Under the pieces are notes generated by a model that did not search any database, was not told the origin of the DNA, and was given only the letters and a program-made list of their open reading frames with translations. From Neospora caninum Liverpool (Eukaryota; Apicomplexa; Conoidasida; Eucoccidiorida; Sarcocystidae): 64,000 nucleotides of DNA. Positions 50,782-62,617 of this stretch are shown in pieces (position 1 is the stretch's first letter; each line of letters begins with the position of its first letter). Where the stretch lies: the NCBI RefSeq assembly GCF_000208865.1, contig NC_018397.1, positions 4,183,748 to 4,247,747 of the forward strand. Direction: 5' to 3'. A program made the position numbers and the translations under genes.

Positions 50782-52107
50782 GGTAGAAGTTCTTGTGACC
50801 GAGTGCAACAATCCAAATCCGGTAACTCTCTAAAATTGCGTGCAGCATCACGTGGCTTCAGAGCCTTCGCCAAGACCCTAGCATACGTTTTGTTTTGAGT
50901 GTGTAAGAGCTGCGAAAGGCACTCGACACAGAAGAGGTGAGGCGGCAGAACAGTCCTTGTATCTTCTTGTATCTTGAGAATCCTTGTCAGGCGAGTTTAC
51001 GGGCAAAGTCTTCGCAGCAAACAACCTCAATCTAACGGTAGATGCTAAATATCAACTCAGAACTAACGTGTTCCCTCTATTCCCGTGGCAGTCTGTAGCC
51101 AGATTCCAGTAATACACTGCTAGCACCAACCCACTCGATCGGCTGCGACGCCGGTTTGTGTTTCGCTTCAGGCCAGTGCAACGGGAGGACTACAGTGTGC
51201 GACCGTTTTAGTGTGTTGCATGTGTGTCCAATGATTTCAAGGAAACACATCCTGATGAACTCACGTACAAACGACTGGGCAGTATTGCTTTCAAATATAT
51301 GCCTGTTGCGTGTGTGGAAGTCTTGGTGGGCGGCGAAAAGTCCCCTAGACAGAGCTACAGCCATACCGACACCACAGAACTCTCACTTGTGTACAAAGCT
51401 AGGCGAAAAGAGGCTAAGCCGGATCTTCGTAGCAAGCTACCACCGCTGCCTTTCTGAATTCGGAACGCAAGAATTCTGAGAAAATAATGTTCTCGGGTGA
51501 GCGACGATCAGACGCTCTTTTTTTCATCGGCTAGCAGCCACATCTTCGAACTGCGCGCTGCTATGCAGCAGTCTTCTATCACTTGCTGGTTGGACCTGGT
51601 CACAGATCTCACACGAAGCTCTTTAATCTGAGCATCTCGTTGTGGGTCCGCTCTCCGCGTTAGGTTTCTGTCACAAGTGGAGCCTTTGCCAAGGCTCCCC
51701 CTCCCCAACGGAGACTTAAAAAATGAAGTTTTCGACCAAATACCTTAGTTCTCATCCGCCTAAAACCCCATGAAATCTGCCTGGTGCTTGTGTTCTGCTC
51801 TGCACGCCAGGCTTACACCCTGCATTTCCAAGGGAGACCTGCGTACGGCTCTTTCCTCGGTCCTGGGTAGCATTTCCGGAGCTAGCGGTCAGACTCCCTC
51901 GAGAACATCAAGCTCTACGAAAACTCGAGAGTGTGCTGCCAAAAATGATGTGCTTCTGGTGCTGCGAATCGCAGCGCGTGCCGCTTCCCAATTGTTTCGG
52001 ACTCCTGGACGGCACTATAGGCCAGCCGGCAATACAGTTGGAGGCTCAAAAAACTATTGACGGCCCCTTCGTCCCTTACAGGCCGCCCTACCCCCGGTTG
52101 TCCCTTC
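50782..52107. other. Spacer between tRNA-Gln and the LMF-family gene
   Basis: It should contain the 3' UTR of the LMF-family gene at its high-coordinate end. No other gene is supported; the open frames are all under 110 codons and lack motifs. Confidence 0.55.
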
Positions 52108-55100
52108 TCAGTGAACCTGGTTCAGTTTTGCTCTTTTCTGCCGGGTGAACAGGGCCGCTGCTCGTAGCGGGACTCCTCCCTGCGCAGATTCGATACCCGG
52201 GGCAGACATTTGGGATTTCCCTTCTTTCTGAGCGACAGCTTGTATTTTCTTCTGGTTTTGCGCCTTTTCAGCTGATTCCGTCAGTTTCTGCTTTGCTTGC
52301 TGGTCCTTCTGTTCGGCACGTCGAAGGGACTCCCTCTGTTCTGCCAGCTTAGCAGCTTCTTCGTCTCGCTTCCGTGCTTCCTCTTCGCGCAGCTTCGCTG
52401 CTTCTTCTTCCGCCTTTCTCTGGGCTTCTTTTTTCTTCCTTTCTTCATCTTCAGCCACGCGCTGCCTCTCGGCTTCCTGCTCCTCCTGTAGACGTGCCAT
52501 TTCTTCTTCTTTCTTCTTTCGCTCCTCCTCAGCCGCCGCTCTTGCCTTTGCTTCCGCCTCGTCTTTTTTTCGCTGTTCCTCTTCCTGTTTTCTCATTTCT
52601 TCTTCCTCCTTCTTCCGCAGCGCCTCCTCCTCTTCTTGGCGTTTCTTCTCTTCCAACTCCCTCTTCGCTCGCTCCTCTTCCGCTTTCTTTCTCTTCGCTT
52701 CTTCCGCCTTTCTCTCTGCCTCGGCCCTTTCCCGAGCCTTCCTCTGCTCCTCTTTGAGCTCCTCCTCTTCTTTTCTGAGCCGCTCGGCTTCCGCCTTCCG
52801 CTCCTGTCCCATCTTCAGCACCAGCATCTGCTCCAAATGCTTATCCGCGTCAGGCACATCGCTGGGGGCCACGTACACCGTTGTCGACTGCGGCACAACT
52901 TCCCACCATGGGCCTGAGTGTGCGATGGGACAGAACAATAATCAGAAAAAACTGCGTGCTGTCGCACGACGTCTGAAACGCTGTTCGGTAGTCGTCGCAA
53001 TGGTTATGCGTATAATTTCTCCAGCACACTGACTTCAGTGGCCTGGAGTCGAGAGTTGTTTGTTCTATTCCGCTTCTGTGACAGCGCCCTAGGGATGGAA
53101 AGATACACGTTGCAGCTAAACGGGGAGAACGCCGACCCAGCCAGGTGCGAAAGCCTTCAAGTTGCTATGATCGAGCACCGGACCTCGTTCGTCTGGATCC
53201 GGTTGTCTGAATAAACTGCGTGCAGCCTTTCTTAACGCACGCATAATTTTTTTTTATCATAATATCAGCTTTAGGGCAGACTCCTGTACCCACCCAGGGG
53301 CAGAACACCCAACTTACCGGACCCGAACGCAGGTCTCTTGGTGAACCGGTACAGCGTCTTAAGCACCCGGACGGCTGTAGGAGGGTCTTTATTTTTGAAT
53401 GGATTAGCCGCTAAAAGACTGGTCACGCTCGGAGAATTCTGACACACAAAACAATCCACTGAGTCGCACATTCGCCTTCGCCTCGTAGGACCGACACATA
53501 CCATTCCGCCAACGAAAGTCGTCTGCCTGGCGCGTGCACATTCCCAACCTGGCGCGAAGCAGTCCACAGATTCCCCTTGTCCATCTCCTACGTGCCCCCA
53601 CGTCTGCAGACGTATATCCGGACACTGCCATACACGCACGGTGGTGCGTCCACCTTTCTCGTCGTTCACCGGGTCCTTCAAACACTTATCAAAACTGATC
53701 AAAGAGCACGACATCAACGCAGCTGCACTCATATGCCCATGCTTATATATATATATATATATATATATATTTCTTTATGTATACATGTGTGTGTACCACA
53801 ATCAACTAAACCTGCGGCTTTCGAGTCGTGGGTTTTCTCTCCAAGCGGTGTCTGTCGTACTTGAAGAAGCTTGGCGAGAAAACGTGGGAACCATGGATGC
53901 CGACCGAATGCCATCTCCGCACCGTCCATGGGCACGAACCACTGTAGAGACAGGCAAGGAGACATCGTCATACAGAAAAAAGCGCTTGGCACACGTGAGT
54001 TTCTTCTCAGCGCCCCGCCTGGGATTGCAAAAAGGCCATTCTCTTGTTTCTTCTGGCAAACACTGTACTGAAGCTGTATGAACCATTTGCCTGAATTTAA
54101 AGGCCTTTTAAGAGCTAAGGCTGGGTCTGTTTCTTGGCCGTTCGTGACGAAGGAAATCGAGATCGCTAACTGGCAACGAGAACCTGAAAAGCATACGGGA
54201 GTCTTCGGATTTTCTTGTCAGCGTCAAGGACCTGCAAACAGCGCTTTCCTTCCCTCCGCAACGATACGTACCATCAGCCAATCTAGGCGGTAGTGATACG
54301 GCGCGATGAGGCACGGGCGGCGGTTCACGTCACCGGGCTTGCACTTGAATTCGTAGTTCATCCAAGTGCTGTTTTCGTCCTGGAAAACACAGTTTTCGAA
54401 GGCGCGGAAAGGCATTTGATACCGCTAACCATAGGAAACCAAGCGCAAGCAGAAACGGAGGTTTAAAGCATCACTTACGCCTAGGGCCAAACGGTTCGAC
54501 TGTATGCAGTAAGGTGCAAAACGGCGGTGAAAACTTTCGCAAAACAGTCAGATACAAGCAAACCCTCCAAAACGGAATCGAGAGAAAGTGGACCTTTGCA
54601 TGTATCCCGAATGCGTCGCCGGTGTCTTCCGTGGCCGCCCTTGGTTGGCGAGACACTTTTCGAAGGAACTGCGATACGTCGGCACTCGTGCTCTCCATCG
54701 AATGGCAACCTTTCGAACGTCTGCTCCTGGAAATAGAGAGACTTACCGGAGTCAGATCGTCTGTTCCTTGTACGATGAGCTCCCAACGTTCCTGGAAGGA
54801 AAAAAGAGTTAAAGATGAGTTTCTCAATGGAACAGGTATTTCTACGTTCCGGAGTCTTTCCTCATCCATGGTGGACACTGAGCGAATATCAAATAACCAG
54901 AAATTGGCGAAGACCAAAATGCTGGCCGGTGCCAGGCAGCCCCCATCGAAAAATAACCATCCTAAACAGTCGCTGTGCAACGCCCCATCTCCCTACATGC
55001 CAGCTTAACGGATACTATTCAGCTTCGAGGCATGAAAAAGCAGTTACCCTGGTGACAGAGCCGAACGCTCCGTATGTATTTATGATGTTGAAGGGATGGT

Positions 55101-58100
55101 CCGTATTCGAGTTCATGACCTGAAAAACATGAGGCCGAAATGTTTGAAGGACGTGAAAGCATATGCAACCTGGTTTCGCCTTTTCTAAGTCACGACAGAT
55201 AACGTAACAATTTACGTATTCGAGCCAAACCAGCGCCAAAACGTAGAAAGAGGCATGTGGGCGCCTTCTGATACACATGGAGATGCGTTGTCCCTTTGGC
55301 GTGTAAATTCACATACGCCGATACAGATATATGCATGCATGTACATTTATGCACTTATTCTCGATGTGGGCATTTACAGAGACTCGGGGACCGAGAAATG
55401 GTGCGGCGACTTGTAAAGAAATGCAAGGCCAGGCCCTCAAGACACACAGCGGCAATGAAGTGTTCTGGGAACCGGCATGTGAAAGAATGTGCCCGTGGCC
55501 GTGCACAACTGTTTGCCGAGTTTAATTGTGTTTCTTCTTGCTGCCGCAAAAACGACATTCTCCAGCCCTCAAACGTGATGCCTCTCGGAAGACGGGAGTG
55601 TGTGGCATCACATCGTAAGACGTACCTGGTTTGGAGACAGGAGGTTGGCTACAACGGGAATAGACAAACTGATAATAATAATAAGAAGGAGGAGCTCCAC
55701 GTGAACTCTATAGATCAAAACCGCGTTTTGAAGGGTTTTGTAAGAGAATGCAATAAGAATGGAAAAGAGGAAGATCATGAGCCACAAGCGTAACGGTGAG
55801 GGTCCGTGCTTGTAAAGCGAAACGGCACTCCACAGAGACGCCACAAGAAGAACTAACTCGGCAAAGACATTCGACGTGATTGTTTTGGTGTAGAGGTGGG
55901 AAGACGCCGCAAGCAGAAGGCACAAGAGAAGGGTGCCCATCATATTCAACAGAGAAGGAGATCCGGACGTAGTCGCCATAGCCATCAGCGTAAACGCTCC
56001 TCCTGCGGCGACGCATTCGAGCAGCATCTTCCTCCAGGATTCCTCCAAATCTTGCTTCATCTGGTCTCGCGCACGAGGCGGGAAAATGACGCGTGGAAAC
56101 GAACGGAAGAACCGCTGTAGCTTTGGCGAATACCAGCAGCAGCATGTGCGCGGCGGCGCTTGGCTTGAATCGTCAATGTCGAGGGACCAGTCCGGCCGAC
56201 CCTCTGGGAAAAAACCACATAACGCATTGCGATAAAAAAGTGAAAACCACCTGTAATTTCCCCCCAAACCCACGTGCGTGTGCACGTGGATGTGATGACA
56301 TTTCTGCATGAAATTGCTCTTGCACAAAAAGATTCAGCAAGATTGCCCTCCGCAGCACGAAACGCCACGAGGTACCCATACCGATGAAGAAGAGGCTTCC
56401 TGTACACATCATGATCGCGCATGTGCAAATATACATAGATATATAAGTATATGCGTATGTGTCTGCTGGCATCATAATCCAAGTGCGTTCATAGACGGGG
56501 GCAAAGCACGTTCCCCCCACTTCCTTATGCAGGCCACGGTCCCTCTGTCCTTTTCTAGCTCTCCTGAGGAAACCAAGAATTGCACTGGGTGAAACGCCGG
56601 GCGCGACGGGGAGTGATCCGAAACAGCTGAGCCGGATTCTTCTGCCCAAAAATGGAACGTCGGTTGTTGGAAGCTGCTCAGTCACCGATTGTATGTTGAG
56701 GTTCCTGCATCGTATCCGTGAGATCGACTTGAGAAAAACACACTAGGCGGCACCGTCAACGTTCTCGTAGGATTATGAACTCACCGCCGTCGTTGAGGAG
56801 CGCAGCACTCTCGGGGTCTTTCCCGGCGCCGACCCCTTGGTTGCCTTCCTTGTGTCCTGAAACGGAATCGAGAGGCCAGGCCTGGTGTTTCGGCAGAGAC
56901 CAAGCCCCTGGGCAACCCTGAAGAAGCGGGCGCAGTCTTTCAAGGGTTTTGGAAGGGAAGAGGCAAGTCAGGAACTTGTCATCGAATGCCATAATAGCCG
57001 GCACGATCGTCAGATGGTTGAGGAACGAGAAGTTCCCCGAGAAAATGATTGCCGCCTGGAAGAGGATTTGTGTGACACCACCAAACAGGCGGCACTGGCG
57101 GAACGGGACAATGAGCAGGAAGCAGAAGACGCATTCAACGATGTGGTTCACAATCGTCTGAAAAGCGTGCGCAGCGTGCGACTGGTTGTGCATATACCAC
57201 GAAAAGGGATTGGGAACCGGCATGGTCTCGTAGTGGTAGTCGAGAGCCGTGAGATCGGTCCAGGAGCTGTCGCCGCGCAGTTTGATCAGCCCGGCCCCCA
57301 GCATGAGCCGAAACATCAGCCAGCGGTTTCCCCACACGCAGATCTTTGGCGTCGGCCACGAGGCAGGGAGGCGCGAGCAACTCCAGAAGGGGAAGAGCCA
57401 AATGGAGAGAAAGCCGATCTCAAGGAGTTGACTCTCCCAGCCGAAAGAATACCAGTCCTGGCCAATGCTGTTCACGCTGTGGTAGAGAATCCAGAGGAAC
57501 AGCATGACGAAGCCATTGCCCCCACCGAGTACGGCCGTGACCAAAGAGAGAAGCAGGCCTGAGAGGGAAACGCGACACGGAGAAGGCAAAAAACACTCGG
57601 GAGGTCAAGGCAAGAGGCTTCAAATGCGTGGTGACCCACGCATCACTTCCCGAACCTGTCAAAGACGGAGACGCAGGCAAGAGGCAAGCCGTCGGCAACG
57701 CACCTAGAAACGGGAGACAGTGTATCCAGAAGTCATTGGCGGGCAGAACGAGAAACAGGGACGGGAAGGCTTTAATTTTGTCCCAGGCGTCTTCTCCGGC
57801 CATCGCTCTTGTGACGTTCGTGACGTAGGCCTGGGCCGGAAGAATGCCATCTGATCCGACAAGCCCTTGCGCCTGTACGGAAGGAAATCGAAGCAAGAAC
57901 TCAGAAAAGTAGCGGAAAGACAGCCATTCTCGGAAACGTTGAAACAGCGAGGATTGCGACAAAGAAGAGCGTGAAATTGACTGCTGCATTCGCGAATCCG
58001 GTGGACCACTCAGAGGCTCCCGGCCGAACAAAACGAGAAACGACAAAGCTTCGTCCGACGCATGAAAACGATTTGCCACGTACGAAGCAGTGGAAGGAAA

Positions 58101-59145
58101 TCTCACCTGGTTGAATGCGACAAGGAAAGCAACGAAGTAGACGAAGCAGAGCGCCCGAAGAAAAACCTGCCGGCATTGTGCGACGCGCACCAGGTACGGA
58201 GACATGCCATCATCAAAAGGGTAGCGCGAAGGGCAGGAAACACTGTCCGATACCTCATTCGGCAAAACACAAACCAGTGAGCACGCAGACAGCTCATCGC
58301 GGCCATAGCAAGTTGCCGATATGTGGACAAAGGAACAGTTCCTTGTGCACCGGACACATGGAAAAGTGGGCAACCTATTCGGGCCCCCGGGATGGCGGAA
58401 CTGGAGACCCTCGCTGTAGTACCGCACCAAACAAGGAAACGCTCGAAGAGAATAGGAAAATGACCTGGGGGAGGCGCCGCGAAGACGTTCGTCGGGCTCC
58501 GTGTTCACTCGGTCTCCTGCTAACGTGAGGCCATTCGATTCCCACCTCTTCAGTCTGTGGTGTGATCCAAAGAGTCCAAAAACCGAGGGACGAATTTTTT
58601 CATCGGCGAATCTACTAGAAATCTCAGGAAAGAAGAGATGTGTTTTATCGTCGTGCGTGTCAGGGAGACCAAAGGAAGTGGATGTACGTCGAAAAGGAAA
58701 GAGCGCTGGACTGCGAGGACGAGGTCACTCCTCAACGGGAACTGTTTATAGGCTGGAAGAATGAAAAGCAGAGCGGCATCCCACCAAAGCTGAAGAACCA
58801 CAGAAGTAGGTCTACACGTTTTTCACCTCAGCGTACGGACTCGGGAATAGCTTGCTGCCCAGGTATACCGTCCATGGGTGTGTGTCGGTGAGCACTTACA
58901 ATTCGAGTCAGCCAATACGTTGACTTCATTTTCTCTAGCATTTCCGGTTCCAAAGCGGTCCGAGTTTCTCTACAGGACCACGTCGGGTCTGCCATCTTAA
59001 GAAAATGCGCCAGGCCTGCACGCCACCAGGACATCCCGTCGGACGGTCCAGAGAAGCTCCACGATGACCATCGGTCAAGAAGTGAGGCGCAAAACCCTGC
59101 CTTTCCCTCCTCCCGACCCCCACGAGTTTCTCGTGAAGTCTTCAT
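52108..59145 (-). CDS. Lipase maturation factor (LMF)-family membrane protein with coiled-coil tail
   Basis: Eleven exons join in phase (1,019 aa): 59145-58900, 58166-58107, 57872-57704, 57558-56785, 56203-55626, 55119-55048, 54791-54747, 54379-54272, 53941-53861, 53438-53318 and 52913-52108. Blocks match human LMF1/LMF2 in order: STYWLTRI, FLRALCFVYFVAFLVAFNQ, GLVGSDGILPAQ, QDWYSFGWESQLLEIGF, FRLMLGAGLIKLRGD, DYHYETMPVPNP, FSGNFSFLNHLTIVPA, NTYGAFGSVT, YEFKCKPGDVNRRPCLIAPY, HYRLDWLMWF, SLLAANPF and LYRF. LMF proteins are polytopic ER membrane proteins that help fold and assemble secreted dimeric lipases and other disulfide-rich clients; the client here is unknown. Two parasite additions stand out: about four extra hydrophobic helices in exon 5 (residues about 465-610), and a Lys/Glu/Arg-rich coiled coil of about 190 residues after about residue 780, probably cytosolic or luminal depending on topology. 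A divergent paralogue starts at 62618. Confidence 0.93.
53743..53772. repeat. (TA)n microsatellite in LMF intron 9
   Basis: A TA run lies in the intron between exons 9 and 10 of the LMF-family gene. Confidence 0.85.
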
Positions 59146-62100
59146 GGTTCAAGGAAATGCGCGGACATCAGCTGGTAGCAATGACGCGGCGCCCCGGTGA
59201 GCTGCCTGGCCGCCTCTCCCCGCCAAGTCACACGCACAAAGAACGGCGAGGTAGTCCCTGGAGAACACCGCCGGGTATTTCACACGTCAAATGAGAGAAG
59301 TGAGAACGAGAAAACCAGAACACCTTGCAACTTCAATTGCCCAGTGCCGAAGCTGCGAGCTCCACACAGTGTGACCTCCGGCACCGTGGCAAGAGAGACA
59401 GCAGACCGGGAAAACGTGAGGATCAGATAGAGATATCCCCGGGGTTTCACCGGCCAGGAAACTCATTCATCAACTGCTCCAAAAACAGATTCATGCAAGG
59501 CCAGAGACCCTGATTGTGTCAGAGTGTGGCATGCCTAGGGCAGTGTCAAGGTCGCCGCCCTTAGCTGGCCACAGAGCGAAAGTGTGAAGCAACTATTGAC
59601 GCAGCATTTTCGGACGATAAAAACGGCCTTGCAAAGTGCACACTTCAGTGAAGCACTCGAATTTTTGGGTTGAGAGGAGAAGAACGAAAGAGGCACGGAA
59701 CAGGCCGTGGCCCCGAAAAGCTAGCCGCGAGTGGTCCTGTCTTCATCCGCTGTCTAGCTGTTGGCGCAGTCGTTGTCTGTACCCCGCGGTCGCACAAGGG
59801 AGACAGCCTTATTTCATTCAGAGTGTCAACCGTTTCAGAAGAGGGGCAAAGACTTGTATTGTGAACACACCGCAAAAGTACGATATGCCGAAGAGGAAGA
59901 GGCAACTCTTCTTGGTACGATTTCCGAGAGTATACCGGTCATCGGCGGCGCCGCCGTTCTCCCGGTGACTGGCCCAGACGCTAGTCGTGCGGTCATCATC
60001 AAAATGGTGTGCTTTTTCTTGAAACGAAGACTCGGATTTTCTAAAGAGTCGACGGATTTGAGAGCTGGGAAGATTCGCTCGCCTGGGTCTGCCCGTAGTC
60101 AGCGAGGTAGGTTCGCGGGTTCCACTTTGCATGAAGGCATGGCCAGATCGGCGAACACACCGTGTCTCGGAACTTTTGCTCTATGAGCTGGTCAGCTTAA
60201 AACGCATGACCAATTTTTTTAACAGCTGCGACGCAAGAAGCTACGTAAGGCTTGTGCTGAATCAGAGGCAAGGGAGACCACCGGAGCATTTTTCTTCTGG
60301 GACGGTCGATTGGAAATCCAGCAGGCGCGGGGGCGTTCGGTCTCTATAGGATCATGCTTCCAGGAGGCCCAGAAGGCGGTTCTTTCATCACTGGACGCGC
60401 GTCCGGAAAGAGGTTTGCTCCTTGACTACTCAGGTGCACGTGAGCAGGCAGTGTATCGTGGACTTCACTCGTGTTGAGGTCACGTAAAAAAATTGGGATA
60501 CAATTGCGTGAAAGCCGCAGCGAGGCAAATCCACAAATGCAGCGAAGTCTACGCCTGCAAGAGCAAGGTAGCCAAAGCAGGCGTAGCCGCAAATATTTTC
60601 CGTGCGGAACTACAGATGGAATCAGGAATGCAGAAAATCCACCTGTCACTGCTGCCACAGCTCTCTGTTTGGCGATGGTTGCAGTGCAGACGGATTCCGT
60701 CCTGGCAATCCACCTCTGTATACCTATTCCAACACAGGTTCCCCACTCTCACGAAGGCTAGAACAAAGAACCGCCTGGCAGAGCTGAATCAATTTGTCTG
60801 TTCACTTTTAGAAGCACCACAGTAAGGAGAGGTCACATCGTGCCTGCCTAGCCGTTTGAAAACACTTTTGCTGGTGAACAGCCACATTTTAGAACACCCC
60901 CGTTTCCAAGAGGACCAGGGGAAACCTAGGCATAATGAAAGATCCACACTATGCCAGCTTCACCCGGACCGGTATTATGCTCTTCTTGGGCAACTCAGGT
61001 TTTTTGTCTCTTTCAGAATGGCACGGTGGTGAATCCAATATCTAGAGTCAATACTATTGATGAGGTCGCGCCGACCGAGAAAGTTCGAGCCGCGCAGATT
61101 TTCCATGTGTAGCAGGCGGCCGTTTACTCCTGAAATAGAGGACCTATAGCATTTGCACAGGGAACACTGTACGACGTGTGTAGCACAACAAACTTTATAC
61201 TGTGGGTGGTGTCTCGTCCGTGGCCCCTTGCTGATGGTTCGGAGAGGAGTCAAGTCACCAACATTACTCTCCAAGCAAGTGGGGCTCAGCTGGACAGCCG
61301 CCCGCCATCAAAGAAAGACAAGAAAATACACATACACACATCCGTGGAAATCTAGAGGCACCAGTGGCTCTCTGGGTTGTTGCCCCGCCACTGTAGAGCG
61401 GGCGAAAAGCTCCCCGACACATTGCAAGCTACTCCCATTCATGTCCCGATACGGATTATGGTGCCGGTGACTTGACTTGCCTTACGCCTTCCGAATCCCT
61501 GCTACGTTTTCCATCCTGCTGACAAGACCAAGAGTCGCGAGGTGAAGTTGACTGATAGCAAGTTGGCCCCGAGGCCTGCACGTTTCCAACTAGTCAATCC
61601 ATCGCAGGTCGTGACACGGCAAGGGTTCGCAGGCTGCTCCGGGGTTGGAAGTTTCCGTGCTTCTCCACAAACACGGTTGACAAATACATACATAACCTCG
61701 TTAAAAATTAAGCCCAAGAAATTTTTCTGCTTAGCGCACGGTTCTCTTGTGGTAGCTGCTGGGTGCGCGCAGGAGTGCTGCGAGCTGCAAGCTGCCGCCG
61801 GGCAACAAGACAGGCCGTGTTAGCACAGCCGCCACCTTGTCTTGAAAGGGCAAACACGAGACTATCACGGGGATTGGGGATTTCAGAGAGTGACTGATTC
61901 TGTGGACGTGGATTTTCAGTCCTTTCCTCTCCCAAAGTGGTTCAGAAAGGAAAGGGACACTCCGAGTGTGCCTCCCGCGGAGCATCCGTGAGGCCCCAAC
62001 ATTCACCGCGACACAAAGCCGCTGTATAACCGCCCGATCTGTTCACTTTTAAATGATACCGCTGGCGATTTTGTTCGATCATTTCTGGACTTCGTCGATA

Positions 62101-62617
62101 CCGATCCTTCAACGTGCATAAAAGGAAATTGAGCTCCGCACTGCCAGAGAATTTGAGCGGAGCCAGCGGGGCCTCTCTTGCCAGCCCCAACCATGTCTTG
62201 TCGGCCCTCAACCGTCAATGCCATTTGCGTTCGCGAACTCGTTTTCTTTGGCTCGGTTTCCCTGCCTCGTCAAAGAGCGTTCATGCTGGGGTTCGCAGTA
62301 GAGCTTTCAGACGTGCTTCGCCGATTCGACAGTATGTTTCCGACAACGCATGGACACGTGTATGGCTAGACGAGGAGAGCACCGGTTTGCCGGAGGCCCC
62401 ATACATAAAGTTTCCGGTCTCCCTGTGCTTATTTCACTGGTGCTTCTACCAAGACGTTATGCTGTCCTGCGCCATTTTTTCGCTTTGTGCAAGCTGACGC
62501 CCCTGGGTCTGTGCCTCCGCAAACCGCCTTCCCAGTTCGTGAGGGGCTAGCCAGCCCACGGATGTCTCCCGGCCCCGGCAGCTTTTTCTCCACTTCTCGT
62601 GTATCTGTTTTGCCAGC
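59146..62617. promoter_or_regulatory. Divergent intergenic region between two LMF-family genes
   Basis: This 3.5 kb separates two start codons pointing apart, so it should contain both promoters and 5' UTRs. Open frames up to 141 codons (59761-60186, plus) have no recognisable motif. I see no obvious inverted copy of the coding exons inside it. Confidence 0.5.
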
